The notes beneath the pieces are model-generated. The model saw nothing but the letters and a program-made list of their open reading frames with translations, was not told where the DNA came from and did not search any database. The translations under genes and the position numbers were made by a program. This document shows positions 11,393-23,388 of a stretch of 64,000 nt of DNA, piece by piece; the stretch's first letter is position 1, and every line of letters starts with the position of its first letter. This DNA comes from Agelaius tricolor (taxonomy: Eukaryota; Chordata; Aves; Passeriformes; Icteridae): contig JALJCS010000001.1 in the NCBI GenBank assembly GCA_023055355.1, positions 68,675,381 through 68,739,380 of the forward strand. The letters run 5' to 3'.

Positions 11393-14300
11393 CTTGCAGC
11401 CATCTAATCTTTTGGAAGTGTTGCTAGTTTTGCAGCAATATTCCTTTTGTATCTTGTATCATGATTCCTACTGGAATTCCTTCTGGAAAGACAGGAAGGA
11501 GCTCCTTTGACCTGTAGGAGCATTTCTTTCCTTAAAAGCAGCAACAAGGGAATGCTGTCCCTTTCCATACACCAGGGAGTATGCAGAGAGTGCACTGGTT
11601 GCAGCTGCCTTACCCTCTCTGCCACACACAAGCCCAAAGGCAGGAACTGAGCTGGAGGCAATATTCCTTTACTGTCCTTCTGCAATGATGCATAATCACT
11701 CACCTAGCTGCTGTACTTGGGTTTATGCAGTTTTGGAAATGTACTGCTGAAGCTGCAACACATGCTCAGAGGGGAAAAGACACTTAATGAATATTAAAAG
11801 TACGTAATTAATTTTTCCTCTGTGTTACTCCCAAGCAGACTTTATGGAACATCCATGGAAATTATGCATAACAGCTTTATGAACTGAACTTTCCATTTGT
11901 ATGGCAGGCAAGAGACACCTTCTTTTATCAGCCTGTGGGGATTCTGTTTGTGCTTTGAAGCAGATAAAAATTTTGCAATAATTCTATAAATGTTTTGTTT
12001 TCCTTTCAAACTAGGCATCTTTTCTTACAGGTGAAAGTCTTGAGATAGATGATTTTGTTAATCTTTAAATGATACAGAGGTTGAAGTGGCAAAATCAAAG
12101 CCTGATTTGCTAACTTGTACTCTCTGTTGGAAAGATTGCCTGTTACTCAGAAAACTAAATTTAAATATGGCACAGGGTTGTTATGGGTAAAGAATGTAAT
12201 AAGACAAAGCAGAATTCTTGCTCCAAAATAATCTTTTATTCATTTGATTTATCAGCTTCTCACTAAGGATAAAGAGGGCACTATTTTTGGTCATTTTTCA
12301 ACTTTACATATAAAATTAACAAGTCAGCTCTGCTCCTAAGAAGTAATAGGTTTTTTCTACAAGTTATTAAATGTTAACATTGCATTTGTCTATTTGTACG
12401 TGCCCACAAAAGCATTTTTATAGGAGACACTGCTTTGTTATTAGCCCTTCAGAAGGAGAAAAGCTAGTACATTGCAAATCCCCTTGGGACACCAGGTCCA
12501 GTCTGCCTGGAAGCACTGTATTGCCTCTTTTCTTCTCCCTGGGAGCCTGAGACAGACATATGGTATGTACCAGCATATTGTGAAGAAGAAACAAAACCTC
12601 CCTCTCATCAAAGTGCACGTCAAACTTGAGTGGAGTGTGCTTCCTGGAAAATGGGCTAAGCATAACAGAAGCCCATTTATCTTCCATTTGATCCTGACTG
12701 CAGCTGGGATCTATATCCATTACCACAATGCCTTAGTCACTTGGAGGCTCTGCTAATAGTGTAACTCGTGTCGCCTCCCAAATGACAGCATGAGGCACTC
12801 TGATTAGTTGAGGTGACACACTGTCAAAGTCTCCCACATAAAAAGTACTGGAAATCTGTTCATTCTCACCTGGAAAGAAATTATTTCTACAGTTTGTGTC
12901 CAAGTCTCATACTATGTTCTGCCTCCCATCTTCAATGGGAAGACATTTGGCCCTCCAGTGTGTTATTTTTCAATACTGAAACATTCTGAGAAATACAAAT
13001 TAGTTCCAATTTTGAAATTAAGAAATTGGCATCAGTTCCAATACTTATGTATAAAAGGGAGGGAAAGTGGGAAGGGAGCAAAACGGTTTCAGTAACACCA
13101 CACACATCATCCTATCTTCTTAGCTTCTCTCATTTAGAGAATACAAACATAGTTTTATATCTAAATAATAAACAACACAATCACTATATTTCCTTCCTTT
13201 TTAAAAAATCCTAAGGCAAATTTTGAAGACTGTTTAGATTGGGCAACTGAACTATAAGAAGACATCTACTTACAGGATTTTTGCATAAGAGTACTAAACA
13301 ACCAAGAGATCTCCGATTCCCACAGCACTGGCGGAAAGGACAAGGTTGTGTCTGTGTTGTTTTCATCTGATGGCAGTGGTTATGCAAGGTTTTGTGCCAG
13401 GAATGGAACTCAGAAACTCTCAAGACAGAGGGCATGGTGCCAACTACATAACCTGGGCTCCCTAGGGACACTGCACACAGATTCTCCTCTGAGATGAGAC
13501 CATAAGTAAAGCTTACGCACAGCTGTGTGTGTCTGCTCCCAGACAAATTCCCTTGATATGATTTTGGAAATGTGAAAACACTTGAAAAGCCAGGCATGAT
13601 TTGAAGGTATAGCTGGAACATTTTAAGAAGTTACAATCATCATAAAAGCTATGACCTTACCTATCCACATCCTTCCAGAAATTCAAATTTTAAGAAAGGT
13701 TTTCAGGTTAAAAAAACAAGAGCTGGAAACAAGTGGAAGAGCAAAGAAGTTAGGATGTAAAATATAATTTGCTGTTTGTGTTCAGATCACTGCAAAATTA
13801 CTTCTCCACATAAAATATCTAGAATTTTCTGCAAACTGAGTTTTTACAACTATTAGAAAAAAATAAATTATATTATTACCTGTACTTTTTGTGTGTAATT
13901 TTAAAGGTTAATTTGTTAGGAAAGTTATCCATATGATGTTATTAGGTGTATGAATCGAGTTCATATCCATTGGAGGAATCATATAAGAGATATCTATCAA
14001 AAATTTTTTCCAAAGACTATAAAGTCTTTGTGTCAAGACCCTTGATTAGCTTGTAAATGCCAAATTTTATATACACAAAGATAATATATAAACCTGAAGA
14101 TGTGAATAATATTAATAAGTAGACTTTCAAATTGGCTATTCAGAGATGTTCTGTCATTAAACAGTATGGATATTATACATAAGGTAGAAAAAATAGTTTG
14201 ATGACATAAATTTGCAACAAAATGGACTATTTTGGCACTGATAAACATATTGGATATAGGTTTCCCCAGTATACTGGATTTTTCGGAAAAGAGTAGCTAT

Positions 14301-16079
14301 ATATCTCTCTAGAGAGTCATTGATGTCTGCTGCATGGAACTCACAGTTCAAAATTGTTTGTATTTCTGAAGTAAATGCTGACCTGACTCACTCATAATGT
14401 TAATTTTTAAATTCTGGCATTTAAGTTTAAATGTTCAAAGTAGGATGTAATTCCAGAGGTGAGTGGCAGTTTCCATTCAGGTGAATTTATCCTTTTCTTG
14501 CAGTGCTTATATTCATGAATTCAGAGTGTCACTGTATACTTCTTTTGACAACAAGAATTGGAGCCTGGGAAGTGTGTGGTTGCACTCTCTGCCTTCAAAT
14601 CTCAAACAACAGAAGTATATATATAAAATCTGAACTTATGTCTCTCCATAAGTGAATTGGCTGATCATAAAAGTAGGGCAGAAGTTATAGACATTATGAA
14701 TGAGGATCTTCATTTCATTGTCATTTATTACCAGTTTCAAAAGATAAAACCTTTTTTTTTCCTGAGGTTAATATAAAATGACTGATGAAAATAACTAAAA
14801 ATGGTTTTATTTATATTAAAACTAAACATTTTTCTCCTTTTTTGCCACTGAAACTAAAAAAAATCAATTATTCCCTCACTTCAAGTTAATGAATCTCTTA
14901 GTGGATTATGAAAATTGCCAGCAAAATACGCTGTTTTTCTCAGTGTATGATAGGGACAGGATGGCATGTAAACAGAATTATTTCTTCGTCTTTGAGGTGA
15001 GGTTTGAAGCATATTAGCTGATGCTGTGTATAAGTTTGTATCATCATTGTGCGTGTTATAACCATTTCCCCTTTGAAAAAAACCAAGATTTAATTTGGCA
15101 AAACTGTCAATCTAGCAGCTTTAATGAACACTAAATTATTTTAATTTTAATTGATTGTTCTGGGGATTTTCAGCATCTAAGTTGATAGAAATTTCCAAGA
15201 TCTAAAGCAACCATGGTTCAATAGCATATGACTTTCAACTGGAATACAGATCCGTTCTTATTTTACCTGAGTTAGTTCATGCCCGACTGCTCAGTTTCCT
15301 AGTGGAAGTAATGTGCAATAAAAAGGAATTAAACAGAAGGATAATGTCTTCTGATGGTAATAAGTGTTAGAAAATATTCTTGATAGATAATATTCTTGAT
15401 AGAAAAGGAAATAGCTCATATTACAGTTTGCTTCTACTGACAGAAATAAGATTTCAATTAATATATAATTAGTTATCCATTAAGATAATCATATATTTGG
15501 CTTTTGAGTCTGTTTAAATCAAAGTAGAGTACGTCTCTAAAAATAAATGAAGCAAAATCAACATCACAAATAAATCCTGCAGAGTATCTTCAAATTCTTA
15601 TGTAATAACTGGCATATGCAGACAGTAGATATTTTTGGCCAGCTAATCACTGAATGGAGCAAGTACAAAAAGCAGCAATGAATCTTTTTCATTCTTTAAA
15701 AAGAGATAAGATCATGAAACACTAATTATTAGTCTCTTTTAACAAGTTTCAACCAGAGAAATCACACTATGTGATTTCAACTATTCAGAAGTGCCATTAG
15801 TACGTATTTAATGAGAATGTCAGTATATAGGACATATGGGTTATTGTTGAAGCACTGGAATTCATAGTAGATGCATAATCATTTTCTTAAATCAAAAAAT
15901 ACAACTTCTAGATGAAGAACATGAACATATAAATATTTTAGTACCAGAATTAATCCCCTCCCCTCAGTACTTTCAATCTAGCATGCAGTATGAAGCTTTG
16001 TGCCCTTCAGTATTGAGCAGACATTTGTGAATTGCCAGGAACTAAGGGAGGGACCCCCAAGCTGATTTGGGCTGGGACA
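11393..16079. other. Non-coding AT-rich stretch, no gene seen
   Basis: No gene or interspersed repeat recognised. The part from 13.6 to 16.0 kb is especially AT-rich. It contains a 16-bp tandem duplication listed separately. The longest frame here (13,211-13,621 on minus) has no recognisable domain. Confidence 0.6.
15373..15404. repeat. 16-bp tandem duplication
   Basis: Two adjacent 16-bp copies of AATATTCTTGATAGA plus one base differ only at the last position. This looks like a local replication-slippage duplication. Confidence 0.85.
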
Positions 16080-16462
16080 GTTGCCCTGCCAGGAGAGACT
16101 GAGAGATCCAGCCTGGCTCATCCTGGAGAAAGATGGCTCTGCACAAGTCCAACAGCAGCCTCCAGTCCCTGCAGGAAGGCAGCTGAGAAGGAGCCAGGCT
16201 CTTCAGCTGTGCAGGGCGATAGGGTGAGGAGCAACATGAGCTGAAATGAGACAATCAGACTAGATATCAGAAAAGTCATTTTGTTCATGAGGACAGTAGG
16301 CACTGGAACAGGCTGCCCAGAGAGGTTGTCCAATCCCTGTCCTTGGATGTTTTCCAGATCTGACTGTGCAAAGCCTCTTGGAATCCTTTCCTGCCTTTAT
16401 TATCCTATAACCCTCTTTGAACCTGGGCAAAGCTACTTGGTGGTCAAGTTCTACTAGACACC
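16080..16462 (+). repeat. CR1 LINE ORF2-end/3'UTR fragment
   Basis: A plus-strand CR1 copy. It shows the 'CTGGCTCATCCTGGAGAAAG' block, 'GAGCCAGGCTCTTCAGCTGTGCAGGGCGATAGG', 'CAGACTAGATATCAG', then the well-kept 'GGCACTGGAACAGGCTGCCCAGAGAGGTTGT' block and 'CTGTCCTTGGATGTTTTCCAGA'. These are the usual landmarks of the last ORF2 codons and the 3' region. Frame breaks make it non-coding. The final CR1 tail is missing directly after it, but a matching tail occurs ~190 bp downstream. Confidence 0.85.
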
Positions 16463-16474
16463 ATCAACCTAAAC

Positions 16475-16541
16475 AAATTATAAATCAAATAATAATTATT
16501 ATATAATTAAAAATAATTCAAATCAAATTATAAATCAACTA
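16475..16541. repeat. AT-rich imperfect direct repeat
   Basis: The word AAATTATAAATCAA occurs twice, at about 16,476-16,489 and 16,526-16,539, flanking an almost pure A/T segment. It lies in the ~190-bp interval that separates the CR1 body from a CR1-like tail. Confidence 0.6.
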
Positions 16542-16654
16542 AGAAACAAACTTCTTTTTCAGTGAAGGAACCATTAATTCATTTACCTTCCAAGAATTTG
16601 CCCCTAGTTCTTTATCATTTTCCTCTTACCCTAATTTTTAGTGTCATCATATAA

Positions 16655-16698
16655 ATTGATAAACTTCCAGAGGTCCCTTCCAGCCTGAATTTTCATGC
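16655..16698 (+). repeat. CR1 LINE 3'-tail piece
   Basis: The string CCAGAGGTCCCTTCCAGCC followed by TGAATTTTCATG is the CR1 3'-terminal signature on plus. It has the same orientation as the CR1 body ending near 16,462 and starts about where that body stops. It is probably the same element separated by inserted or expanded AT-rich sequence. An independent short CR1 insertion is the alternative. Confidence 0.65.
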
Positions 16699-18310
16699 AA
16701 GCATGACAATTTTCTTTTGTCACCTATGGTCTATAAAATTCATGCATGTTTGGAATCTGGTGGAATCATAGCTGTGCTCACATAAAGGCTGAGTCTGGAA
16801 TGGTTTCCAAAGTCTATTTCGCAGACGTTCTGCCAGAAACTTGTCACAAGACTTAATAATCAAATTAGTGGGGCAGAAGCAGCAGCAAACCATTAACCAG
16901 TGGCCATTCAGCAGTGAAACCCCTTCTCTGTAGTTTGCATCACGTTTAAGAACAGGTTTTCAAAGAGTGATGCTCCATACCACGTTAAAAGTATCCAAAG
17001 TCAATTTTATTCTCCAGGAGCTAGACCATGCACAAGTTCTCCCTAATTTATATAAGGGTTTATGGCTTTTCAGCATATTTCAATTGAAAAATTTCTTGGA
17101 CCCATACATGATCTGAGAGTCTTAACCTCAGACTCTCCTACCCTTTGTAACAAATGCTATCAAGGAGCTCACCCAGGCAGCACATAAATAGGACAGTCAA
17201 GCAAATGTCACCTCGTGGTTTTTTAGGCATTAAGACTTTTTCCTCCAAATTATCATGGAAGAAATAGACTAATAGGCATGTTTTCCACCTTTTCTGCCTT
17301 GCTAAGACGCATAATTTTTTTTTTAAATTACCCTTTTGAACTATTATAACTCCATTCTTATCAACTATTTAAAGATTTCCCTGACACATAAGGGAATAAA
17401 ATACATTAATTTTCTAAATGTAAAGGTACCTGCTTTGTCTTTAGTATGAAAAGGGTAATTTAGAATTACAATCTTCAGAACACCATTGAGGAAGACATGC
17501 GTAGAGACACAACTCCCAACTGGTGTGAAAAAAATATATATGCCCTCACTACACTAGACCCATTTAAAAATACATGTGCCATTTATTACCAAGACTATCA
17601 AATAAGAATGGCCCAGTTGCAGACAGCTTGAAGATATAATCTCATACACAACCAAATCACACAGGCAAATGCACTAAAGGAGAAAAACCCTTTCAAAGAC
17701 ATCCATGATGTCTACTGCAGCCTTAGATGATCTGAAAGAGAGCACTCTGCATTTACAGTGTCCCAGAGGAACATGACCCATCTGCCCTAAGCAGTAACTC
17801 TCCCATATGTTCCTACATATACACATAATGGCCAAACTAATGTGTGAAAATCAAGCCAACTATGGCCTTAATATGGCATTTGCTGCCATCCCTACTCAAA
17901 AAAAAAAAAAAAGAAAAAGAGCTGTTTTCCTCTATATCTTTCTCTGTACTCTCTTGCATATGAAATTTTTTGTACAAGTTAACTGATAAGAGAAGCAGAG
18001 AATCAGGCAAGTGTTTCCTGTTATGCTCTACTAACGAATTGTAAAATCGTTCATCTTGTTTGTAAGTTATTTGCAGGGGTTTTTTGCATTCAGCTGCAGA
18101 AATACAAAATGAAAAAAGAAAAATCCCATTTGTATCGTAAATACTAGCACAGAAGTACACACACAGATTCCTAAACAGTAAATTCAACATTAAAGAGTAA
18201 AAAAAGCTATGAAAGAAAGTCCTACAGTACCTGCTACTATCACTTTCTTTATCTCCACTGCCTTCTGCACACTGAAGAATGGTCTTATTTACCTATATCT
18301 TAATCCTGGA

Positions 18311-18370
18311 TTTTGAGGAATTGCTATCCATTTGATTTTGAGAAATGCTATCCATTTGATATCCATTTGA
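18311..18370. repeat. Tandem duplication of a ~25-bp unit
   Basis: Unit 1 (18,311-18,335, TTTTGAGGAATTGCTATCC...) and unit 2 (18,336-18,359) are near copies, and a partial third copy of the last 11 bp (TATCCATTTGA) follows at 18,360-18,370. The pattern suggests stepwise slippage; copy number may vary between individuals. Confidence 0.85.
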
Positions 18371-20653
18371 AGAGAGCTTTTAGGGATTTGTCACTACATC
18401 TTCTAAATTAGCAGGGACGTTGCTATCTGAGCAAGTTTCTCAAAGTTTTCCAGAACTAACCACTTCATTTTGTTTCTGAAGTGTTTTCAAGCACTCTTAC
18501 CTACAACAAAGAGCTCCCATGGATGTGCAAAACAACCCAAAAGATATGAAGAGTTTTGTGGAGGAAAAAAAAAGAACACTTCAAGGCTGTACTCCTTCGA
18601 AAGAGCTTAGAAATCTTTTCTAGATTCTAGGAAAAGCGCAGTGATTTTTTTCCTTTGCCTGGTTTTAGTCTAACATCCAAGGCTGTTCTTTTCTGTACTG
18701 TTCAGATAGCACTGATCACATTGGTGTTAAGAAAGATGAAAAATGTCTGTACAAAATGGCCATAATCCCATGATCTACTGTCATTACCAGTAGAGTGGTA
18801 ACTCATGGTTTTCTTTTTGCAAAATATTTTTACCTGAGAAGCACATAATGAGAAAAACAGTACTTCATGAAAAACACAATAGATGGTTTCTACATCCAGT
18901 TCATATTGTTGAACTGAATAATGAAAATAATACTTGGCAGTTTAAATCAATGCTGAAGCTGTACTCCAGTCATTTGCAAACTGGTATCAGTCATGATGAC
19001 CCAGATAATATTATGGATAATAATCCATGAACTTTGAATAAATGGCAAATAAAAACCAGAAACAGATAGAGATTTTTGCAATCAGAGTCGACTGAGGAAG
19101 TTACAGAGTTTGGTCACCAGATAATGTCTTTTACAAGTAATTTTCAATAAAATGCAAAATAAATCAAGGGCTTAGAGGTAAGGAGCTGTCACTGTTTTCT
19201 TAAGGAGCTTTTTGTTGACTTTTCTGCCCCCCATGAGCTTTCTTGGACTAGAAAATTATTCTCCTACTCAAACTGCATGACATTTCTAAGAAACAACATA
19301 TGGCATCCATTATTTTATCAAAGCTCTGTGCTTGTGGCAGTGGCAAGGCCACCGGGCTGAGGGCCCAAGTTTTGCTTGTTTTAAAATATTGCTGCTATCA
19401 GTCCTGTGCTGTTAAGAGCAATGGTGTACTAGGATTTCCAGGTAATATCTTTTCAGACCTGGTAAGGCCTGTAAGAGGATAATGCAAAGTGGTTTGGGTA
19501 CTGTAAAAAACTTTACAGTGCAAAACGACGTGACATTCCCTTCTCTGTATTTTGCAATCTCCCATGACAGCCAATATACTGGGAATTGAAGAATGAACAA
19601 ATCCCACTCCTCTATTCTCCCCTTCCCTCACACTTGGACATCCAACAGAGCTTACTGGACATCTGGCAACAGTTCTGACAAATTGCAACAACACATGTTG
19701 AGATCCATGGCACAACACATAATAACTCTGAGGCATGTTGAATAAACTTACAGTCCCTTAATACACCATGTGAGCTGCAAAGTAAACTTTTCTATGTACA
19801 TCTAGGAAATCTAAAACATAACATGGCAGATGGTGGCGTGCAATATACAAAAGTGCAGTAAGGACTGATCCATTCTGGATGGATCCAGGTATTTCTCTCT
19901 CCTGGTATCTCCCATACCTTCCTATTTTTATCCATGACTTCTCTCAGTCATCAAAACCAGACTCTGAAATGGAATAGGTGCAGAGTAATATACGAGAGAC
20001 AATACAGCGACCTTCCACAGCATAACTTTCCTTGAGAGTCAAGTGATTTTTAAAGGGAAATTGTATCTTGTAGGTAAGAATTTTCCTCCCAGGCTGTTCC
20101 AGGCAGTAAAATAATATGCTTGGCTCACCATGGGCAGAAGCAGAATGCCCCAAACTGACCCCAATTTCAAAGGCTTTTTTGGAATTCAAATACTCTATTC
20201 CTATAAGAGTATTCTTATAAAATATTCTATGGGATTCCACTAATTGAACCCAATGGAAAAGTTGTTCCCAAGGCTTAGTTCTCACTACAAGACACTTTTT
20301 GTTTCAGCCAAATGTGTCGGCAAACTGTGCAAACCTCTGTAACATTATCTAAGTATTTTTAGATTAGTGGGACAGAGGCAAACTTATTAATAACACATCA
20401 TCCTGCATGTCAGCAGCATGTTCCCATGGAGGAATCTGAGGCATCTGACAAAGTATTGCAGAAAGCTGTGGTCTGTCCCAACATGTTCAAGGTAGGAAAC
20501 CTTGGGGGAGGTAGCAGAGGCGAACATCTGTAGTCCACAGTGGGATGTTGTTTGTTTTCCCAGAGGCAGCAGCAGCACCTGTTGGAGAACCAGCATCCTT
20601 CTCTCCCAGTGCCAAAACACAGGCCTGAGAGTGGCTGGGAAGGGTTAGCATGG

Positions 20654-20681
20654 TGTTGTGGTTTAACCCCAGCCAAGCAGG
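20654..20681 (-). repeat. Short LTR-end-like fragment
   Basis: The string TGTTGTGGTTTAACCCCAGC is the outer end, in reverse orientation, of a solo-LTR family widespread in bird genomes, as I recall it from avian sequence. The match fades after about 28 bp and no partner end is visible. It may be a truncated relic or a chance match at the end of a longer decayed LTR. No viral gene is present. Confidence 0.4.
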
Positions 20682-22938
20682 AGCTGAACCTACCCAGGAT
20701 ATCAGGAGACTGGAGTACTCAGCCAAACCTATCCTCTACCTGCTGCTTGTTTTGAACTTCAGGGCAAAGAAAATTCCTTGCCTTATGTCAAGTACTGATC
20801 TGAGTTGACACCTGTTGGAAGGCCGCCGGACTTCTGAATATAAATAGAATTATTTTGCTCCTTCCCACTCATATTTTACAGATGAAGGTCAGCAGATGTA
20901 CCTCCTCCCAACCACACCCTTGTGGGGAATAAGAAAGAGTGTCCTGTTTCCCCATTCACGTCATAATTTCTTCCTTTTCACTGACTGGTGCTCTAAACTT
21001 TCCTCACCAATGATGACCAGTCCTATTCCAAAGAAAACTGTGAAAAAAGGGCAGACACAAAATGAACTCCTTCTGCAGTAGCAGATAAAGGATACTAGAC
21101 AATCTACATGTGACAACAGCTAAGAACTGCGTGTGCCACTGGAAAATGTATGAAAATGTATGGAATGTGACTCACCTGAGTAAGACAAGGGTAATCTGCA
21201 TTTCTGACTTTAGCACTAAATTTTTCACCTTTCCACTCCCAGGAGGCTTAAACAGATTGTCATACTCTTTTTGCAAACCTTATACTTGGTTAAAGAAGTA
21301 TCCTGCTGTGCATGGAATACTCCTTTAAGAAACCATCTATTTCCTTTTATGCACCAAGAACGTAAGACAAACTTTCAGAGACCCAAGGAGTTTAAGTTAT
21401 GTGGAACCAAGAAATTGGTTAATCAGAAATAGTTGTTGTAGGTATAGCCTTACAATGACAGACTAAAATTATCAAGCAATTCCATATTTAATTGACTCCT
21501 TTTTCCCTCTAGCAGAGAAAGCCTTTTCTTTTTCCAATTGGTCTATTTAGGAATATTGTTCAGCCAGCATTCCACATCCCAAAACAAGTATGTTCCCCAC
21601 CACAAACTTTTTTTTTTTCAAAGTGGGTGCATATGTTTATAAGTTTATCCCAGCCACAAGGGCATTTACAGATTACAGCCAACATTGCTGCTGAACTATA
21701 GACAATGTAGTCCAACCAATACTCTCCTTTTAAGAATCATTCATGCCCTCCAGCAACCTAGACCAGGGTAATCCATTCCATGTTCTTAGGTTGCACCAGA
21801 CAGTCATATAAAAATTAGGAATGTAGGACTCTATCCTTTTTTTTTTTAATAGGTCAAAACACAATACAGGGGAGTTTGTACTTCTGTGCCTCTACATTAT
21901 TTGAATTAGGTAAAAGACTACTGCTCAAGCCTGCTAAGGTAACCTTGGTGCATGCACATCTGAGCAGATTCCTATAGTGCATCAACTGCTGACTCTTTAT
22001 TTAGCAGACATGAAACATATGCTTTGAAGGACTTTGCGCTGATCCTAAAGACACATGAGTTTAACAGATGAAAACACAGGGGTGTCATATTCTCTGGAGA
22101 TCAAATTTAAATTAATTCAGTGTATCTCAGGCTCATCTCCTTATATTATTACCTTGTTGTGATGTTTCAGATTAATATCTGTGCTGGTATCATATTTTTG
22201 TTACAGCTCTGTGAGTGCATGGGGATTCCTGACAAGATCTATTTCAGTACCTCTTCAGTGTTTCCCAATGTCAGTAGGAATAGGACACACTTCTTCCCCA
22301 GAGGCAAAAGCTCCTTCTACAGATCTCAAGAGTGAATTGCCCACAACTCCCACTTTCCTATCAGCAAATTTAGGGGCCCATGTGTGTGTTGGTTAACTCA
22401 TACTACATACCTGAAGCTCCCTGGCAAGACTTTTCAAGGATACTGCTGGATATGTTTCCCTTACTTCCACAGCCCACTGCAATAAAGTTTATTTCAGTAT
22501 TGCAAATGTAGGTTGTTCTATTCCAAAACAAACATCGGTGGTTCCAATTTTCTACATATAAATTACCTCTTTTTATTTGCAAGTTATAAAAGAATGCTGA
22601 TTTTTTTTTTAGATACACAGCTATGATGTCTTATTAAACTAAAAGCTGAGGCTCTTGCACTTACAACAAGTTACACACACAAAACAAAAGAAAATGTCTT
22701 TAGAAAGTTGTTTCTGCATTTGCATTTCTTAGAAATATTGGATTCTAGTAGAATAGTATAAGGACTGTTTTTATTAAATTTTGAGGTTGTAAATATCAGC
22801 AATCTCTCAGGGCATTGCAAGAAATCAGGGAAAGCATATATGAAGTGTGTTAGATTAAGTGTCCAAACTTTGCCTGGTTTGAGCTCTGAAATTTTTGAGG
22901 TGTGAGTAACCACTGATATCTGCCCTGATGTTATTTCA

Positions 22939-23388
22939 TTGCATTTACTCAGCTATGACTTGTATCTTTCTGCAGCATCAGCAACAAGAAAAAATACTTT
23001 TGACAGTATTTTGGATGTCCTAGCAGCCAGGGTCATGCTGTTCAGTGAGGAACTCCATTGCTATATTGGAAAGTACAATAACCATCTGTCTCCAAAGAAA
23101 ACAGTTACCTGCAGAGTGCCAGCAACCTCATATTGTTACAGCTTGGAGCACTCCACCCTTGTGGGATGCACCAGGTCTGAGCTGCAGAAGAGTGGGAGTG
23201 AACTTGCTGCACACAAAGCGAGGCTCTCATCAACAAGAGGCCAGAGTGAGGCAGAGAATCCTACCCAGGAAAGCCAACACAATGTATGTGCTTTCTCCTT
23301 CCCAAAGGCCAAGCTATGGCAGATTTTTCTCATGGGTGCTGCATTTCAACCATTAACAAGGCAAGCCTCTGAGATAAGGGCCTCATGA
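22939..23388 (+). other. Longest open frame, 149 codons, unlikely gene
   Basis: A 149-codon frame starting with ATG. I recognise no domain, motif or signal peptide in it, and a second frame is also open over much of the same DNA (23,045-23,356). Directly upstream is a TTTCTGCAG acceptor-like string, but no matching donor or neighbouring exon is evident. A frame of this length is plausible by chance in a 64-kb window. I list it because it is the longest, not because I believe it codes. Confidence 0.12.

Noticed and set aside
12765..12820. Imperfect inverted repeat GTGTCGCCTC ... GAGGTGACAC
   Set aside because: One mismatch in a 10-bp stem with a long loop; not convincing as a structure.
13211..13621. 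136-codon minus frame
   Set aside because: No recognisable domain, and no paired splice sites or neighbouring exons.
21680..21840. Possible decayed minus-strand CR1 3' region (GTAGTCCAACC, CCTAGACCAGG)
   Set aside because: Only isolated words match; no tail repeat and no consistent order. A profile search would decide.
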